From the NCBI GenBank assembly GCA_003152955.1, contig PMBQ01000359.1, forward strand, positions 1-6,049: a DNA stretch of 6,049 nucleotides, read 5' to 3'. Source of the stretch: Candidatus Bathyarchaeota archaeon. Lineage in GTDB: Archaea; Thermoproteota; Bathyarchaeia; 40CM-2-53-6; FEN-987. Position 1 is the stretch's first letter. Each line of letters starts with the position of its first letter. Position numbers and translations under genes: made by a program. The notes below the pieces were generated by a model. The model saw nothing but the letters and a program-made list of their open reading frames with translations, was not told the origin of the DNA and made no database searches. This document shows positions 5,154-6,049 of this stretch, piece by piece.

Positions 5154-6049
5154 GTGAATGTTGAAATAAGCAGAGTGTTGATGTTGGCTGCGACCCAAGT
5201 CTTGGAACAAGAAGAAGAGGAAAAATCATCGGACAAGGAAGAGGAAGAAGTACCGGTAGAGAAGCGTAGAAAGTACGAGCTTATCGAGGATATTCCGGGC
5301 GTTGGTCCCGCAACTTCTGAGAAACTCAAGGAAATGGGCTACCACACCGTAGAGTCGCTCGCAACTGCAACCATAAAGGAACTCACCGAGGCTGGCGTCG
5401 GCGAGAAGCAGGCAGGTAAGGTCGTAGCCGAGGCGAGAGACAGCCTCGCACTGAGCTTTATCAGAGCCGACGAACTCATCAAAATGAGACAGAACGTCAA
5501 ACGACTTTCTACTACGAGCAAACAACTTGACGAATTGTTGGGCGGAGGACTGGAGACCCAGACAATAACCGAATTCTACGGAGAATATGGTGTCGGCAAG
5601 AGCATCCTATGCCACCAACTCGCCGTTAATGTTCAACTACCCGAAGAAAAAGGAGGCCTGAACGGTTCAGCGCTGTACATCGACACCGAGAACACATTTC
5701 GCACAGAATGGATAGTCCGCATAGCAAATGCGCTTGGATTGGATCCTGTGCAAGCGGCCAAGAACATTATCTACTCTGAAGCTTTCAATTCGGATCATCA
5801 AAGGTTGCTTCTCGAGAAGGCGGATAAGGTTATTCAAGAGAACAAGGTGAAGCTCATTATCATTGATTCTCTCACATCACATTTCAGGAGCGAATATCTC
5901 GGACGTGAAATGCTCGCTGAGCGCCAGCAAAAACTCAACAGCCACCTCCATCGCTTGGTCAGACTTTCACGCGCGTTCAACGCCTGCGCGGTCGTCACGA
6001 ACCAGGTAATGTCCAGACCCGACCAATTCTTCGCCATGGCTGTAGAAGC
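5154..6049 (+). CDS. radA: RadA, archaeal RecA/Rad51-family recombinase (C-terminus outside the window)
   Basis: RadA forms ATP-dependent filaments on single-stranded DNA and catalyses strand exchange in homologous recombination. From the GTG, 298 codons run to the edge without a stop. Residues 18-36 are a Glu-rich acidic segment. Residues 41-98 form the helix-hairpin-helix domain (EDIPGVGPAT), which separates RadA from the shorter RadB. The ATPase core has Walker A GEYGVGKS (143-150), the CHQL and QLPEEKGG signatures, the catalytic-Glu motif IDTENTFR (176-183) and Walker B LIIIDS. ERQQKLN and TNQVMSRPD follow, the latter leading into the DNA-binding loops. Two departures from the usual pattern stand out: IDTEGTF has Asn for Gly at residue 180, and the segment after PDQFF reads AMAVE where GDPT-type residues are common. 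The alternative start is ATG 5181. It diverges from nucS, its likely partner in repair. Confidence 0.96.
   Translation, partial: MNVEISRVLMLAATQVLEQEEEEKSSDKEEEEVPVEKRRKYELIEDIPGVGPATSEKLKEMGYHTVESLATATIKELTEAGVGEKQAGKVVAEARDSLALSFIRADELIKMRQNVKRLSTTSKQLDELLGGGLETQTITEFYGEYGVGKSILCHQLAVNVQLPEEKGGLNGSALYIDTENTFRTEWIVRIANALGLDPVQAAKNIIYSEAFNSDHQRLLLEKADKVIQENKVKLIIIDSLTSHFRSEYLGREMLAERQQKLNSHLHRLVRLSRAFNACAVVTNQVMSRPDQFFAMAVE

Noticed and set aside
5111..5329. Longer version of the small minus-strand ORF, running antisense to radA
   Set aside because: It is Ser/Phe-rich, as expected from the complement of Glu-codon runs, and overlaps the convincing radA N-terminus. Only the last 13 codons have a separate ribosome binding site.
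5226..5525. 99-residue minus-strand frame antisense to radA
   Set aside because: It lies wholly inside the radA helix-hairpin-helix and core coding region and shows no recognisable domain or start signal.
5154..6049. RadB or a KaiC-like ATPase instead of RadA
   Set aside because: The helix-hairpin-helix domain and the QLPEEKGG, ERQQKLN and TNQV motifs are specific for RadA; RadB lacks the N-terminal domain.
1..6049. A new defence, mobile or CRISPR-like system
   Set aside because: Every long stretch is explained by conserved housekeeping genes, no direct-repeat array or transposase-like frame was seen, and gaps are under about 90 bases.

Overview
The window is ordinary archaeal housekeeping sequence, densely packed and fully assignable. 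Several genes place it in Archaea: GatD and GatE (the archaea-specific tRNA-dependent amidotransferase), a stand-alone Elp3, an Sm-like protein, NucS/EndoMS and a RadA recombinase with an N-terminal helix-hairpin-helix domain. The acidic N-terminal extension of RadA and the mix of Shine-Dalgarno-led ATG, GTG and TTG starts would suit a TACK-type lineage. The finer taxonomy is a guess and I did not resolve it.

Layout. Positions 1-5069 carry five genes, all on the minus strand, read from right to left: nucS (5069-4296), an lsm/Sm-like gene (4249-3980), elp3 (3912-2311), gatD (2242-890) and gatE (893 down to the window edge, so its C-terminal half is missing). The gaps are 46, 67 and 68 bases, followed by a 4-base ATGA overlap between gatD and gatE. 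This could be one long operon or two shorter ones. Positions 5070-5153 form a compact divergent control region. From 5154 radA runs on the plus strand off the right edge.

How the genes work together. GatD and GatE convert Glu-tRNA(Gln) to Gln-tRNA(Gln). Elp3 starts the C5 modification of the wobble uridine U34 in tRNAs, a set that generally includes UUG-reading tRNA(Gln), so this half of the cluster serves accurate decoding. The Sm-like protein is an RNA-binding ring. NucS, a mismatch-specific double-strand endonuclease, and RadA, the strand-exchange recombinase, plausibly act in sequence: NucS cuts at a mismatch and recombination repairs the break. They flank a shared divergent promoter region.

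No mobile element, CRISPR array, tRNA, rRNA or defence system was seen, and no gene-free stretch exceeds about 90 bases. The points worth a second look are small: a 13-codon ORF with its own ribosome binding site that overlaps the nucS start, a hairpin-containing lsm-elp3 spacer that shares a 10-mer with the nucS leader, and unusual residues in conserved motifs of RadA and Elp3.
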